This document shows, in pieces, positions 1 through 13,836 of a stretch of 64,000 bases of DNA; position 1 is the first letter of the stretch, and each line of letters begins with the position of its first letter. The translations under genes were made by a program, and so were the position numbers. The DNA is from Entoloma clypeatum (lineage: Eukaryota > Basidiomycota > Agaricomycetes > Agaricales > Entolomataceae), in assembly GCA_963565915.1 (NCBI GenBank), contig OY751488.1, positions 2,976,001-3,040,000 of the forward strand, written 5' to 3'. The notes below the pieces were generated by a model that made no database searches, was not told where the DNA came from, and saw only the letters and a program-made list of their open reading frames with translations.

Positions 1-269
1 TTACTGTACCATCGATCTGAGACGTCTGAGGAATGGGATGGGTGCCGACACGTGATGAATGGCCAATTTTGTCGAAGGTCGTTGCCATCCTTCATCCCCC
101 GACGACCGTGACGGAGCTCGCCATTGCCTGGTTCAACTCACGAAGGCCAGCTCAACTGTCAGCAGTCGCAGCTAATTAGTCTTATCGCTGCACCCCAGGA
201 TCCCGAACGGAGCACTGAACGAGCTGAGCGGTAGAGACTTTGTCGCTGACGGATTCATTGAGAAAGGAC
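1..269 (+). promoter_or_regulatory. Upstream region of the PAK kinase gene
   Basis: No coding region is visible here. The stretch leads into the first ATG of the PAK gene at 270. A TTG codon lies in frame at 240, ten codons earlier, but ATG at 270 is the more likely start. No clear TATA box was seen. Confidence 0.4.
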
Positions 270-2865
270 ATGTCCTCGAGCCCAAGTGCGATCAATCAAC
301 GTCCATTCCCGAATCAGCAACGCCGTCAATCAAAAATTACAGTGGAATATCACAGGCCGTCTCGGGAATCCATTCAAGAGTTCCACGCCCTCCTCTCAGA
401 GTCCAACCACCACGCCGCCGAAGCTGCAAAATACACCCCTTTTGTCCCTTCCAGACAGGCACCTCCCCCGCCGACCTCAGCTTTAGCACGCTCAAAGACC
501 CCCACAGATCCCTCCCCATCGCCCACCCCACCTCGCATCCGCAACTCCCTTCAGAAGCCCAATCCTCGAGCACGTAAACACAGTCTCTCATCAGCCACTC
601 CCACCCCCCGTGTCGCCGACCACGATCCCTTTGCCGCCACACACGCTAGATCCAACGGAATGGCCGGCGCCACTTCACCTCCTCCACGTCCTTCCAGAGC
701 CAACACTGCCACACTGAATGACATCTTCCCTACCGATAGTCCACCTGACCCCCGACGCCTCTCGACTCCCGCCGTTGTGCCTCAGGATTCGCCGTTTTAT
801 GCGGATCTGGGCGATGCTTTCCCATCGGGACAGTCCAGTGAATTCAACAGCAACCCTAGCATCGCGCCAATTTCTACCCATACACTGAACAACCGATCGC
901 GCGGTAGCACCGCTGCCAAGTCAAAGAAGGGAGTCTTGGGATTCATGTCTGTGTTCAATCCATCGAAACGACCAGAGATCAGCACCCCGTACGATCCTGT
1001 GCACCTTACGCACGTCGGTTTCAACTCTTCTACTGGAGAGTTCACCGGACTGCCTAAAGAATGGCAGCAGCTGTTACAAGACAGCGGAATCTCGAGATCA
1101 GAGCAGGAGAAAAACCCCCAGGCTGTGATGGAAATTGTCAAGTTCTACCAAGAGGGTCAAGGAGACAACGTCTGGGATAAATTTGGAAAGATTGCCGTCG
1201 CAGAGTCCACATTTACTCCTAAGATGGAAGACACTTTACAGAATCCTGTGAGTTCAGCTCTTTTACTCGCGTCGTATACGGTCTACTTACTGGTAAATAT
1301 CAGCGGTCCCCTCCTCCCCCGAAGCCCAAGACTTTGTCACCAGTAACCACTGTTTCTCCAACCTCTTACCGCCCAGCGCCAACGCCGCCTCATGTCATTC
1401 CGTCCCTCGACCGCTCAACGTCACAGCGTGCCCCGCCAAAGTCTTCGAAAGCCGAGACTTTAGGCCGTGCAAACACTACTCGCGATCGACGATCGCCTGT
1501 TCCTGGTACCTCAACCCAGCAGTCATCTGGCCACGGGTTAGCACAACAGAAGGAATTCACCAGACCTTCTCCTGGCTCCTCGGCGACCGACCTGTCACTG
1601 AAGACTCAGCAACAAGCCGCGTCATCCTTGAACGGTGCTCGCAATGGCGATACACGTTCACCGAACCAGCCGCAGAGCCCCCCCGCCCCAAGTCTGGCCA
1701 AGTCCTCAGGCGTGGCCACGCCGCGACGAAGGGAAAAAAAGGTGGACAAAGGCAAGGAGGAAGATATCGTCAGGCGCCTAAGGCAGATCTGTACAGATGC
1801 CGATCCGACGAAGCTGTACAGAAATCTTGTCAAGATTGGTCAAGGGTGAGCATTGCCAATCCTTCACTGAACATTGTACGAATATCCTCCAGTGCCTCTG
1901 GCGGAGTCTACACTGCGTATCAAGTCGGCACGAATTTGTCCGTCGCCATTAAACAAATGGACCTGGAGAAACAACCGAAGAAGGATCTCATCATCAACGA
2001 AATTCTCGTCATGCGGTCATCACGCCACCCGAATATCGTCAACTACATTGATTCCTTCTTGTATAACAACGACCTCTGGGTCGTCATGGAATATATGGAG
2101 GGAGGCTCATTGACGGATGTGGTCACTGCGAATCTCATGACTGAGGGTCAAATTGCAGCAGTCTCGAGGGAAACTGCCCAAGGTCTGGAGCATCTACATC
2201 GACACGGTGTCATCCATCGGGACATCAAGAGCGACAATGTTCTGTTGAGTATGGTCGGTGATATCAAGCTCAGTAAGTCATGTCCAAATCCGAGACCCTT
2301 GCCCTGAATACTTCCCTCCCTCCAGCCGATTTCGGCTTCTGCGCACAGATTTCGGATCCAGCACATGCGAAGAGGACGACGATGGTTGGTACACCATATT
2401 GGATGGCGCCGGAAGTTGTCACTCGAAAGGAGTATGGGCCGAAAGTGGATATATGGAGTTTGGGCATTATGGCTATTGGAAAGTGTCTTTCTAAATAAAA
2501 AAACTATCGTCCCACATTGTCTGACACTCATCTTTTCCAGAGATGATTGAGGGTGAACCTCCTTATCTCAATCAAAATCCCTTGAAGGCATTGTACCTCA
2601 TTGCGACAAATGGTACACCGACCATTGCCAATCCGGAAAATTTGTCGTCTGTTTTTAGGGATTATCTTGCGAAAACCCTAGAAGTTGATGCAGAGAAACG
2701 CCCTACCGCAACTGAACTTCTGCAGGTATGGCTCAGCTTTTGTTTCGCGTGACTAGCACCACTAATAATGACCCAAATTAGCATGCTTTCTTCAAGCTTT
2801 CGGAACCATTGCGGACACTGGCGCCCCTCATCAAGGCAGCACGGGAAATTGCCAAAAACAAGTGA
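270..2865 (+). CDS. STE20: PAK/Ste20-family serine/threonine kinase with CRIB domain
   Basis: A p21-activated kinase of the Ste20 class, which couples Cdc42/Rac-GTP to MAPK cascades and cell polarity. The exons I infer are 270-1247, 1304-1845, 1893-2272, 2326-2478, 2541-2725 and 2782-2865, giving about 773 residues. The N-terminal 230 residues are Ser/Pro-rich. A CRIB/PBD motif ([15 protein letters not shown]) starts near residue 242, and a Pro-rich linker follows. The kinase domain has the glycine loop (GQGASGGVY), VAIK lysine, [11 protein letters not shown], the activation loop GTPYWMAPE and [11 protein letters not shown]. No PH domain is visible before the CRIB, so it is Ste20-like rather than Cla4-like. 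The intron at 2479-2540 has a non-canonical GA donor, described separately. The gene is tail-to-tail with TEL1. Family assignment is secure; orthology to Ste20 in particular is inferred. Confidence 0.9.
2479..2540 (+). other. STE20: Intron with GA-AG boundaries in the PAK gene
   Basis: The conserved stretch [14 protein letters not shown] can be read only if exon 4 ends at 2478 (ATT G) and exon 5 begins at 2541 (AG ATG ATT). The intron then starts GAAAGT, one base from the consensus GTAAGT, and ends TTTTCCAG. Using the nearby GT at 2483 or 2485 with this acceptor gives a premature stop in either case. Confidence 0.75.
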
Positions 2866-3359
2866 AATGAGAAGCTTCTGTGCCTCGGCTGTTTGGACAT
2901 ATTCTTCACTTCTTCATGCCGACCGTTGCAACTGTGTGGAAACCTGATCTAATATCTTTCTCGCCCTTTTTTTGCCCGAAGTTTTACTCATGCTTGGCGC
3001 AGTTAGACGAGCACAATTTATTTTGCCCTAATTTATGGTGTGCCTGGTGTTTGTGGGGTCTTGTATACCTACGAGTCGTGATACCTCTGCATACACCTTT
3101 ACCTTTCTAATATCTTCGTTACGGGCAGATTCCATGGGACTGTTCAGTTCAAAAGGAAGTTTCGAAAAGGAGATCGTCGTTCATGTACCCACCAAGCCTT
3201 TAGTATCATCATCGCGAATGAAAAAATGTAGCTATTATCAACGGAGATCAAATTATTTTGAATGTACATATGTCATTATAGAAATTCTCGTGAAGCTTAC
3301 TGTACATTTGCTGGGCCAGCAAAAGGCCACGAAGACATAGCATAAATCCTATTGGACAC
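2866..3359. other. Convergent intergenic region PAK/TEL1
   Basis: These 494 bp separate the stop codons of two convergent genes. They are AT-rich and presumably hold both 3' UTRs. The small reading frames here show no recognisable domain. Confidence 0.5.
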
Positions 3360-6300
3360 CTAACACAGAGCGCTCCAACCTTACAAGCTTGTTTAGAAAC
3401 AGCAGGAGAGCAAATACAACCGGGACCCACCCTTGTAGATCCTTGCGAGATTCCGAGAATCCGTGGCATCTCTGATGAGTTGGTTGACGGTGTACTGTAC
3501 ACTCAAAGCTTTATCAAGCTTCCGAGCAACCGCACTTAGTGCGCGGTCGGCAGCCTCTTCTGCTGTTCCACTACTCATGTCGATACCAATGCCTGTGCCA
3601 AATCGGCTAGTGCTGGTTGCGTTACTTGGGATTTGTTGAACTCGTTTGATTTTTACATCGCTCGCAGTCCTGCGAAACAAAACTCGGTCATACTTTCTCG
3701 GTCGGAAACCAATAAGTCTCACCAAGAATGAAGCGGATCGTATTTGAAGACCTCCAGGACAGTCATGATAACTTCCGAATCCTCCCGCAAAACTCGCAAA
3801 GTCTCTTCAGCACAACGATGAAAGATGCCCGAGGTTCCAGACATTCCCATGCCATCGATCATGTCCCTGGTCATGCGGAAGGGCACCAATTCAGGGACTG
3901 GCAATAGCTTCCCCTGCAGATAAAATATCATGAGCAAGAAGAAGCCCCATCATTACTTTCTGTTGCTGACCTGGTCAAAGGCTATACCAAGATCGATGTG
4001 TATCACTTGTCCAGACATGTTATCCAAGAGGATGTTGGCAATATGCCGATCGCCGAGTCCCAGTATGTGCCCTACGATAGATGTAGTTGCCACGCTCCGT
4101 GTATAATTCAATTTCATGGCAAACCAGGCGATCGGTGTTTTGTGTTTCTCCGTAAAGTAATGCCGCATAACAGGACGGAACTTCATCTTCAAGGCTTCAA
4201 ATTCCTGAACGAGCTTATCTAAATCGCCTTTATGTTCAGCTTGAATTTTAGCAATTGCTGGACCCGCTGCTTGATGAGTCAAGTCCCCAGGGTGGTATCT
4301 ATCACATGATCCTTGGTAACAAGAACGAAAATCAGGGAGAATCCTAACCTGGCGTGGGCAGGAAGAAGCCACTTAGTCAACGGGCATGTATTGCCAACGA
4401 ACTCCAAAAGGCCAGCTTGTGAGCCTAGTGGAATGACTTTATAATCGCGAACGCTAAGAAGGCGTCGTCTTGTCTCCCTGTCGCGCCGTAGCACATTATT
4501 CACTAGCTCGAACACTTGCTCCATGACTGCATCTTGACGGAGGTCGTCGTCTCCTTCTCCTTTGAACTGATGACAATTGACATTAATGCACGGAAAATAG
4601 GTAGCGTGATAGAGCGTACCAGTTGTTTATACTTCGAACCGTCGCTGCCAACACAGCTGACAATCTTTGGCAGATTGATTCCTCCAGCCGTCGTGAAAGT
4701 TGACTCATAGTGATCTATCCATATACAGTTATCGTAAAGCAGAGTGGGGTCAAGTGCTGTACGATGGGTCATCACAGGTACCCGCAAACGTGAAATCTTG
4801 CCAATTGCGGCCTGCTCCGGGACTTTGAACTGGACTTGATCTCTTGTTGTCTTGTATTTTGGCTCTCCCTTGATAGGGTATTTTGCCCAGTCCATGCATG
4901 CGTCACAGAGTGTTTCAATGTCGCGCACACGTCCTCCGGTCGTAGCATCGCTCCGAAGGCGATCAAATATATCACCAGCAGCTGCACTGCGTTCTGTGTG
5001 CAGAGGAGGGGCAGATATACGTCCCGATTGTCGGCGGCCGGAGGAGCCCGAAGGTCGGTCTGGTTGTAGGCAATAGACTTGATAAAGGCTGTGAAAAGGA
5101 TGTTCGTGACACATGCGTAAGACTAAGTTTTGGAGGTTGCGTTGGCTTTTAGGAATATGGCCGCTTGCTGGCTTCGATATTCGAGCGGAGAGTTGGTGCT
5201 GTCAAAGTAATTCAGAGCGTTGTTCGTTTTCTGTCTTTTTTTTGGAGGGGGGAGATACTTACAGCTAAGAATACGAGTTTCCGAGAAGGTATGCGATCGA
5301 GCGCGATTTGGACCTCGCCTTGGAGACCAGTGTCATCATCTTCAAAGTTTGCAAACCAAATGGAGCATAGTCTGATACCAGCATCGCCATCAAAAGAGTC
5401 TGAAGCTGAAAGACAGCGAGAGTACATGTCGATTGCTTGCTTGAGGAAAGTATCCCGGGCAATGTTATGTGCCCGGTACATTTCGCTATCCTCTTCCAGA
5501 AGCTTTTGTGCCCGTTTCTGCCGGGTCTCCAAAGTGCGATAATCCTTTGAATCGTATTGGGTCCGCAACAAATCTTGGCTGCGAGCTTGGATTTCTTGTT
5601 GCTTACGATCAACATATATTTTCCACCTAATCGCGTCTGGGGATTTGACGATTGCGTGGTATTGGCGTTCTGCAAAGATGGCACATTCGTGATAAACAGC
5701 GGCATGGGAAACCTGTGAATCAGTCGCGTCCGACATATTTGTATGCCGCAATACATCTACAGCTGCGGTAAAATAATCGCGTTGGATGTCAGTTGGTTTC
5801 TTCAAACAGGCTTGGGACGACCAAGCACCCTGATCGAGATGATGAGTGGTAATTCCATCCTCGAAAACGGGCACCTACAAGTCGAGAAAGCAGGAGTGCT
5901 GTTTGAATTTCGGCAATTGGATCTTGAACATGCTTTCGACCGTCATCACAGCGTAGTCTGTCAAGATATTCGACGGCAAGTTTTTCTTCCCCCTGGGACC
6001 ACAAAACACTGGCGAACTCTTCGAAGACCGAAAACGATGGTGCTTTTTCAAGTCTTTGGGCACGGACTACAGAGTTGAGTGCGATTTGAACCTGATCAGC
6101 TGCACGAGCGGCACTGGACAACCGAATAAGACATTTCTTCTCTATATCAATAAGATCTTGAGTAAAAGGCGCGATTAACGTTCCAATCTGTTGGCGTTCT
6201 TCTCTTGTTCGGGCAGATCGAACCAATGATATCCGAGTGGCTATGATGTTTTCAAGATCAGAGAAGCTGACGAGCAAGGTCAATAAAATTGCCTTTGAGA

Positions 6301-9300
6301 TAAGATCACGGAGGCTCACTCGAAACGTGGATCAATGTCTATAAACAGCCTCCGACTGTCCATCGAAATCTTTTTAGCATTCAAATCACTTCGAACCGGA
6401 TCATGTCTCCATTTTGCTACCTCACGAAGGCACATGAGATCTTGTACGACTTCTCTTATTTCTGTAAAGCTCTCGGATCCGAGACATCGTAGCCGTTCCA
6501 TGCCATTGTTCAGGCCATGCTGGATGATATCGTCGACTGCTCGTCCATCGCGTTCACGGTGGATCGCGCGCAATGCAAGATACAACGAAGCCCCTGTCGA
6601 TTGCTCATCACAGTCCGGAAGATCCCACGTCTCAGTTCGCCACGCGAGGCGATAACTGGTGGAAGAGAGCTCCTTGTTTTCGGCTTGGAAGGAGGCCCCT
6701 CGAAGCGCATCGTTCGCAAGGTGGTCAAAACCAAATGAGTGGAATGATTGTATGAGACCTTCCGCATGTCCTACTTGACTATGACCTGCTTCCAAAGCGG
6801 CTCCATGGAAGCGAAATGCCCTTTCCCATTGCTTTTCGTGGTGGAATCGCTTCATTAAATTCTGGTGAAGGTCCTCGTCGTGAATCCCATAGAAGCCGTC
6901 TGGTTCATCAATGTGGCGATAGATTTCGTACATGATCTGTTCACAGGACGTGTGTTTTGCAGGGCTTACGGATGGATTATCCACAGCCAGCTCCAAGAAA
7001 AGGAGAGCAGTTGTATATGCACCGCAAATGATTGCACTTCGAGCAAGAAGCATGAAATCAATATCAAGCCATTTGTTGTATGACAACGGGTCTTGCGAGA
7101 TCCTATCTGACGAAGAAAACACTTTTCGAACCGAAAAGTTGCGGAGATGCAAGACAATGTCGAGTGTGGATCGCAAGCAGGGTGTACTAGTCAATCCCGA
7201 TGAGAGAACGCCAGTGAAATAAGCCGACAACAAAGTGCGACAAGATATGTTGTTGCTAGACGGAGACACTGTGCCAACGCGCAACAATGTGTGAACGAGG
7301 ACTGGTAGCGCTTCCTCCGCGAACTCAGTGTCTGCATGAAGGATAGGAGTCAATTGTGCATAGAAGGCATCATTCATGGATAGCACCTCGCTGAAGAGTG
7401 TGGTAATTTGCGCAATCCACATGGGGAAGTCTCTTGCAGAGTCCATGTATTCTTCCTTCGCAAGAAGTTCGCCAAGATCACGGTGGAGTTGAGGACGTGG
7501 GGAGCGTCGGTATGCTTCAAGATATTGCAGTTCGGTTAAGTGTTCAGAAGACGAAATATGAACATTTGCCAGAGCTTCGGTAGATACAGACTTGATCAAG
7601 CGCAAGGTCTGGTAAGCAGCATACGACCGGGACGCTGAATCGCCCTGGAGTCTTGCAAGAAGAGCTAATGTGATAGGCTCTTGCGCTGTATCTGCGTCGT
7701 TTCTTGAATCTTTTGGCAACCTCTTGTGTCGAGTAAGAATAGACGTCGAGTTCGTTGATTCACACCGGAAGCTGTCAAGACGTCCTTGACAAAGGTATAA
7801 CAAGTCCGCAAACGCATCGGCATCTGCATCCTGTAGATGTTGAACGGGTGGAATACATTCCTTCAAACGCCAGAAGTCCGAGGTTGCGAAATTTGTTCCA
7901 TCGTAGTCATTTGCCACGGCATGATCTCGCAAGCGGCGAACTACTCTGAACTTACTGGAGGCGATGCGTGGATCGTCGATGACAGTAGAGAGGCTTTCCG
8001 ACGTAATCGAGTCATAAAGCTGAGCAAGCTGCATGGATGGTTGATGAGGCCAAGCAGGAAGTGCACTTTTCACCTGGCCAAGGAATGCAGGAATTTTGGA
8101 TAGCTTCAAAGCTTGTGCATCGATCCATTGGAGGAGTTCATCTCCCATGGATGAAACCGTTTCGCCGAGGTTCGATGACGCATAATCATGAGCCAACCGA
8201 CAAATGCGAAGCAAGATGTCCGGAATGCGTGGGTGTTTGACTTTACCACGTCGGTAAATGCTCAAGGACCAATCAAGGATTGACTGTGACGTTCTTGCAA
8301 GGTCTCCTTGACTTAGCAAGGTGGTTGCCCCATTGATCAAGGTATGCAACAGAGTGAGATCGCCAAAGTCTTGATGGTGAAAAGCAATCCACAACGAGAT
8401 TGTGTTCAATAACCGATTCTGTTCGTTGATCAATGGTGATTGTTCCACCTCAGCAAAGAGTTGATGGAGTACATGGTATGTCGTAGCCTTGGCATCCACA
8501 TCGGACACCTGAGAACGTAGCCAATCAAAAGCGCGGAGAATGATTTCCGTCGGGAAAGCAGGTAGGTTAGGGCCATGTGTTTCAAATGCTTCTACTCTGC
8601 GATAACGCGTTAGCCCGTTGAAGGCCCTAACAATTTGACCCGTCTGGTCTGCACCACCAAGTGCTTGGATGATTGGGCCGTTGTCTGAGAAATCCTGATC
8701 GCCAAGCGTCCGAAGAATGGAGACAACGATCCCGTCCACGTTCCGCATAAAAGAATCCTGGAAACCTTCGTCTGGCAATGTCGTTGCACGTAAGAGGGGC
8801 TCCAAAGCGTCCAATTTTGCATCCTGCTGGTTGATCCAAGTGACAACTTGATACCCGATTATGTCACCGAAACATTCGCGAATGCCATCGTCGCATGATT
8901 TCGAAAGGACTTTACAGTGAGCTTCAAAGAGCCTTCTGCCAGAGTTCCATATGTTTGTCGGGGTGAAGGAATGAAACGTTGCTTCTGCACATGCCATACG
9001 GTCTTGAAACCCTAAGAGATGAGGCGGGAAACGAAGTATGTCGGATTGAGCTTGGCGAATCGAAAAAGCGAATTGAGAAGCATATGACTCGAATAGCACA
9101 GACAAGGTATCCATGCCCAACCTCTGAGAGACACCATGCAGAATCGATTCAATGTGGGCGCTGTAATGGGGGCTGTGGATACAGGTTTCCAAGAGATGCC
9201 AATATGGGCCGCGTCGCACTGCTGAGCTCCTTATCATGATATTACCAAGTGACAACATGCGAGTGAGCATATGTTCATAGCTAGAGGTCAATTTTAGTCA

Positions 9301-12300
9301 AATGTCGGAGCAGAAGGTTACCATTCACGTACTCGTCAATGTCGATGGTGTATGATTTTCTGATGGTCTCATACACATCTGGGGGATGGCGGTGTGTATG
9401 CCGAGCGGTAGCAAACAAACGAGCGTTTAGGGCTGCAACGCGAAAGCGGACACGCATATCCTCATCACGCCCTAGAAGAGGAAGTTGTGTACTTGGGGTT
9501 CTCGCCTCGGGTTTACTTTCTTTTGCTTTCTCTTCCGACCAAGTTGTTTGAGTGGGGTCCTTGTCCAAGTATTTTGAAAAAAATCTAGCGAGTGCGTCTC
9601 GTACCGGCCATGCCCTAATTTTGCGATTCTGAAGGGCTTTTGCCAACCACACCACGAGGTCTTGGATGTTTTCCAATATGTCGTCCCCGACGATCCCTTC
9701 TCTCGATGTCCAGAGATCTAGCGTAGAATCTAGAATCTGAATCACAAGTGACCGAAGACGTTCACTCTTCGAATAAACATTCTTTTGTAGTAAATTGTCA
9801 AGCGCCAGCAAGATGTCATCAAAGTTTTTGACGCTGAATTTCAAGGTCCTTTGGTAAACTTTTTCCACGATGATGGGAAGAACGAGCATAAAGATTTCGG
9901 GGTTGTGTTTCGCGCAGGGCAGGACAAGTTCTATCAGATCCTTGTCGCGGGTCGGTTCTCTAGATGCAGACTGCAACGTAGGGCCGAAAGTAAGAAACGC
10001 AATGCACATGTCTAACGTTAAGCGAAAGAAGCTGGCGTCTTGACAAACTTCGGAAGGCTGACGTGCTGTGGCTGTTCGAACTGGTTCAAACCCATCTTTC
10101 TCGTCTGCAGTCAAGTCGCTGGTCGTACTGGCCAAGATATTTCGTAAAACGTTACGCACAGTGTCGGCGATATCAGAGAAGGCACTCTGCACCTGTGATA
10201 ACTATTAACGCCTTGCAGAAAACAAGAATAGAAAGGATTACATCGGCGTTCTGCCATAGAATTCTTAAAAATTTCATTCTTGAGTGCATTGCCTCACCAC
10301 GTTCGCCCATCTGGTGCGTGTTTAATAGGCCAATATGTTCGATCTTGATACCTGAACCACTATCGGGTGGCAACATCGCATCCCAGGGTGCTTCACTGTT
10401 GGATCCGCGTTCCATACAGATCAGCGGTTCTAATCCCAATGATATTAAAGCCTTCTCTGCGGGTGTCCAACGGGTGTTCTGTAGAAGAGCGGTTATGATC
10501 CCGACCAATTTACAGGCGGATTGGATAAGACGGCGATTTGATTGCGTGCCATTTAGCACGAGCACTGTTTCAAAGGAAAGGGCGATTACGGCCATGTCCA
10601 GAGACCGGCGGGCGGTTTCTGCGGCTGGATGAGTGGTGCCGTCTTCCCAGGCCAAAAGCAAGTGTTCAATAGATTTGAGAAGGAATCCCGTAATCCTACG
10701 CTCTCTTCCTCGGGGTTGTATAAATTGCATCTCGTTTGGGGACTCGAATCCTTCATTCCTTGCAGAATCTTTAGCAACTATCACTTCGTTTTTGGGCAAA
10801 ATGAGGTTGGGCAGGCGAGCATAGAGAAGGAACTCCCTGATAACTTTGGTTTTCTTGTCCTCCACCAACATAGCGGAAATTTGGCATTCCGGCAGCAAAA
10901 TCCGGGAGACCAGATCGCAGCGCCTTGAGAACCCACAGATGCTTTCTAATAGTTGTATGATGTCGTTGACCATGTGCAATGGGAGTGTTTTCTTGTACAC
11001 TTCCACGACCTTCCATGAATCTACCAACCAAGTCAACACCTTCTCTTCAAGCTGCATACGGTAGAGACGCATATCCTGACTGGAAACTTTCAAGCAATGA
11101 GCCAAAAAGGTACAAACGGAATCGTAGGGAAAGGGAGGCCCTTGGACATCCAGATCCTTGGCCAAAGTCTCAATCTCCAGTAGGATCCTTTGTGAAGCCA
11201 AGGGAACTCGAGAAGCGCCGGGTTTCTGCCCATAAGCGTGAAAAATAATCGAGTATGCAGCATGACAAGCTGCCCGGCAAACTACAGGAACATTCGCACG
11301 ACGAATGGCGTTGGTCCAGATCGAATCCCACGTCGCGCCGTTTTCCTGATGACTACCTTCCTCAGACGGCGAACCCTGCGTCCTAGCGCCTTCAGCATAA
11401 GCAACACCAGCTAAACACAAGAACACCCATGACAGAACTGTGCTGTCCTCGACGGAAAGGAATCCCAAAAGTGTTTGGACCACTTGGTGCTGCAGTCCAT
11501 GATGCAAAACCAGCCATTGCCGATCAATAACAAAAAGAAGGATTTGCAAGTGATAAGATCGTATCCCTGGTGCCGCGCGGTTTTGAATCAATGCCAGAAG
11601 AGATGCGATAGGATTTTCTAACCGCATGCGTTTGCCCTCCCTCAGAGTGGTTCCCGGAGTCGCTGGAGGATGAACAGCTTCCGAAAGCTGGAACAGCTAT
11701 AGAAGGGTGATTAACAATACCGATCCTGAAGATAATATAAAAAATGCAACCTTGCCAACGCAATCTGCCTGCAGCTCCAAGATGGCCCAAGCCAGAGCCT
11801 GACTTTCGTCAAAATTCCAACCTGATCGAAAGGTCCTGGCTGCAAATGCAAGTTCTTCGGGATTCTGGTCCGTATAAGATGTGGCTAACTCGAGCCGTAA
11901 AGAATCCAAGGATAGCCCATCCACACCCCATCTGCTGTCAGCTTCACCTTGAAGTAGTAATGATAGCCTAGTGATAGCCCCGGCACAGTCGAAAGGAATA
12001 CCTCCAGGGTGAGCATCACTCTCGAAGGTAACGCATGGGAATAAGATGCACAAGATGACCACCAGACCTTCCTTTATCCTTTTGTTTTTCGTTCCCCATA
12101 GCGCCAGTAATTGATCCCAAGATGACCGTGCGAAATTTTGGACATCAAATATTCTGTTCAATGAGAGGGAGGGAAGAATAGAGGATAAGATGGCGATGTA
12201 ATCGTGGATGAGAGAGGTGTCGGGTGGGTATATGTCAAGAAATCTTTGCAAACGAAGCAGGATGGATCGCGCGAGGTGAGGATAGTTGGATGATATAAGG

Positions 12301-13067
12301 GGTGCCCCATGCGACCTCAAGAGAAGGGAAAGCACTGCCATGAACTCCACTTGTTCATGAGAAACCGACATCAGCTTGCGATTGTTGTGCCGGGAAGATG
12401 ACTTATGATGAGAGGGACGAGCAGTTGACCCAGAGTCGCTGCGAGCTCTTTTCCGGGAAGAAGGAAGAACATCAGCGTTGTCTGAGTCTACATTCATCTG
12501 GTCTGAGTCGAAGAGGTCTGAGTCGCCTTCCTCAGGAGCTATAGTCGGGGTCGTGGTATCGTCCTCGAAAACAGATCTTACTGGGTCACCAAGGACAATG
12601 TTAAATCCCCTTTCAACTATGCTAACCCAGATCGCGTCTTCCGTTTGGTCGAGATGGGGTGCAAAGTTGACGATACATCGAAGCGCTTTGATGTAATCCA
12701 GCGCAACTGGAGCGAGAAGTTCGCCTCGGTGCACCATCGTGTGGATGAGGTGGTCAAACAAGGCTTTGATGACTTTGTCGTTCATATGATGCACCGCCCT
12801 CTCCGTTAACCATCTCACAGTGCTCGCGGCATCGGCCAATCTTTTCTGTGCCACGGAGGCAGCTTTCTTCTTTGTAAAAGCGTCCTTCTCACTGAGGACG
12901 GCCGAAAACAATGCCTGGAAAACCACAAGCCACGCCCTCGAGTCTTTATGCAGGTTTGCGACAACTCTGTCTCGTGAAAATACATCTCGAATCTTCGTAA
13001 GTGCTTCTTGACGCGCCTTGGCTCCACTACTCTTCAAGCTATCAAGGACTTCTGCAAGACTGTCCAT
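3360..13067 (-). CDS. TEL1: Tel1/ATM-type phosphatidylinositol 3-kinase-like checkpoint kinase
   Basis: A giant nuclear PIKK of the ATM/Tel1 class, which responds to DNA double-strand breaks with the MRN complex and maintains telomeres. It spans about a dozen exons, the largest roughly 6316-9291, for a protein near 2,900-3,000 residues. The chosen ATG (13067) begins [20 protein letters not shown], the TAN-type N terminus of Tel1/ATM. A long helical HEAT region and the FAT domain follow. The kinase core has [24 protein letters not shown] and [18 protein letters not shown] followed by TRDMIDGMG is the ATM pattern and differs from the ATR form. A 20-nt last exon (3360-3379) restores the FATC ending LARIYKGWSALC. 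No frameshift or in-frame stop was needed. The short introns were placed by eye, so internal exon ends are approximate. Confidence 0.93.
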
Positions 13068-13836
13068 GTGGTCGGAAACTGAAGGCGCGGCAAATGAGAT
13101 TCCAAGGTAAACGAGCGGTATACTACAAAACAACAAACCTTTTTTTTCAATTTAAGGGAGAAGGATGGTTCAAGGACTCGATCTCCCTTTCACTGGTGTT
13201 GATAAGATGATCCAAAAGTCCCGTTTCAGGGAGAGGGTACTATGGGCGCGATTGCTGTTTCATGGAACACCTGCAAGTCATGTGATGGTGCTGGTTTGAG
13301 CATATTTGACACTGTTTGTTTGAGAGGCCCTTGGTCACCCATAAAATCCTTGGACTGCCTCTCCCTTTACACGGCTTCAATATGGAATTGTTGTTCACGA
13401 GTACTACTTTGCGTGTTTCCTTTCATCTTTTCCCCCGGCCACTTTCTGCCCGAGCAGTGCTTTACTACATGCTGCAATCGGTTCTGGTGATGTGCCAAGA
13501 GCAACGACGTCCAATTGTCTAATCAACAGTGGACGGATGGCTTTGGAGAAATGCGAACTTCTGTTTAGGTGGAGTTTCGGTGTCTATTTGTTATCCTAAA
13601 TCCGTGTGTGTACATACAGTAGCGCACTCGATGAAATTCGAAACCCGTCATCGATATCACTAGCCTCTAATGAAGACTATGATCCTTGAAATTTGCATGA
13701 AAGCTCATTCATATCTATACCTGGTGGAGTGGAGACGTAAACCGGAATATCCAAACACATTATACAGTAATTATAAGTCACGACGATTGAGGCGCAGTCT
13801 GGACTCCACGAATGATGATGTGACCAGACTTGTCTA
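13068..13836. other. Intergenic region between TEL1 and CYS4
   Basis: These 769 bp lie upstream of TEL1 and downstream of the CYS4 stop, both genes being on the minus strand. Reading frames of 60-80 codons occur on the plus strand (for example 13242-13522), but they have no domain or splice-supported extension. I see nothing else here. Confidence 0.5.

Noticed and set aside
3360..13067. Calling the large kinase ATR/Mec1
   Set aside because: The motifs HIDLG and TRDMIDGMG and the TAN-like N terminus match ATM/Tel1, not ATR.
13068..13836. Plus-strand frames at 13242-13522 as genes
   Set aside because: Short, no domain, no in-frame extension by splicing, and they sit in the TEL1 upstream region.
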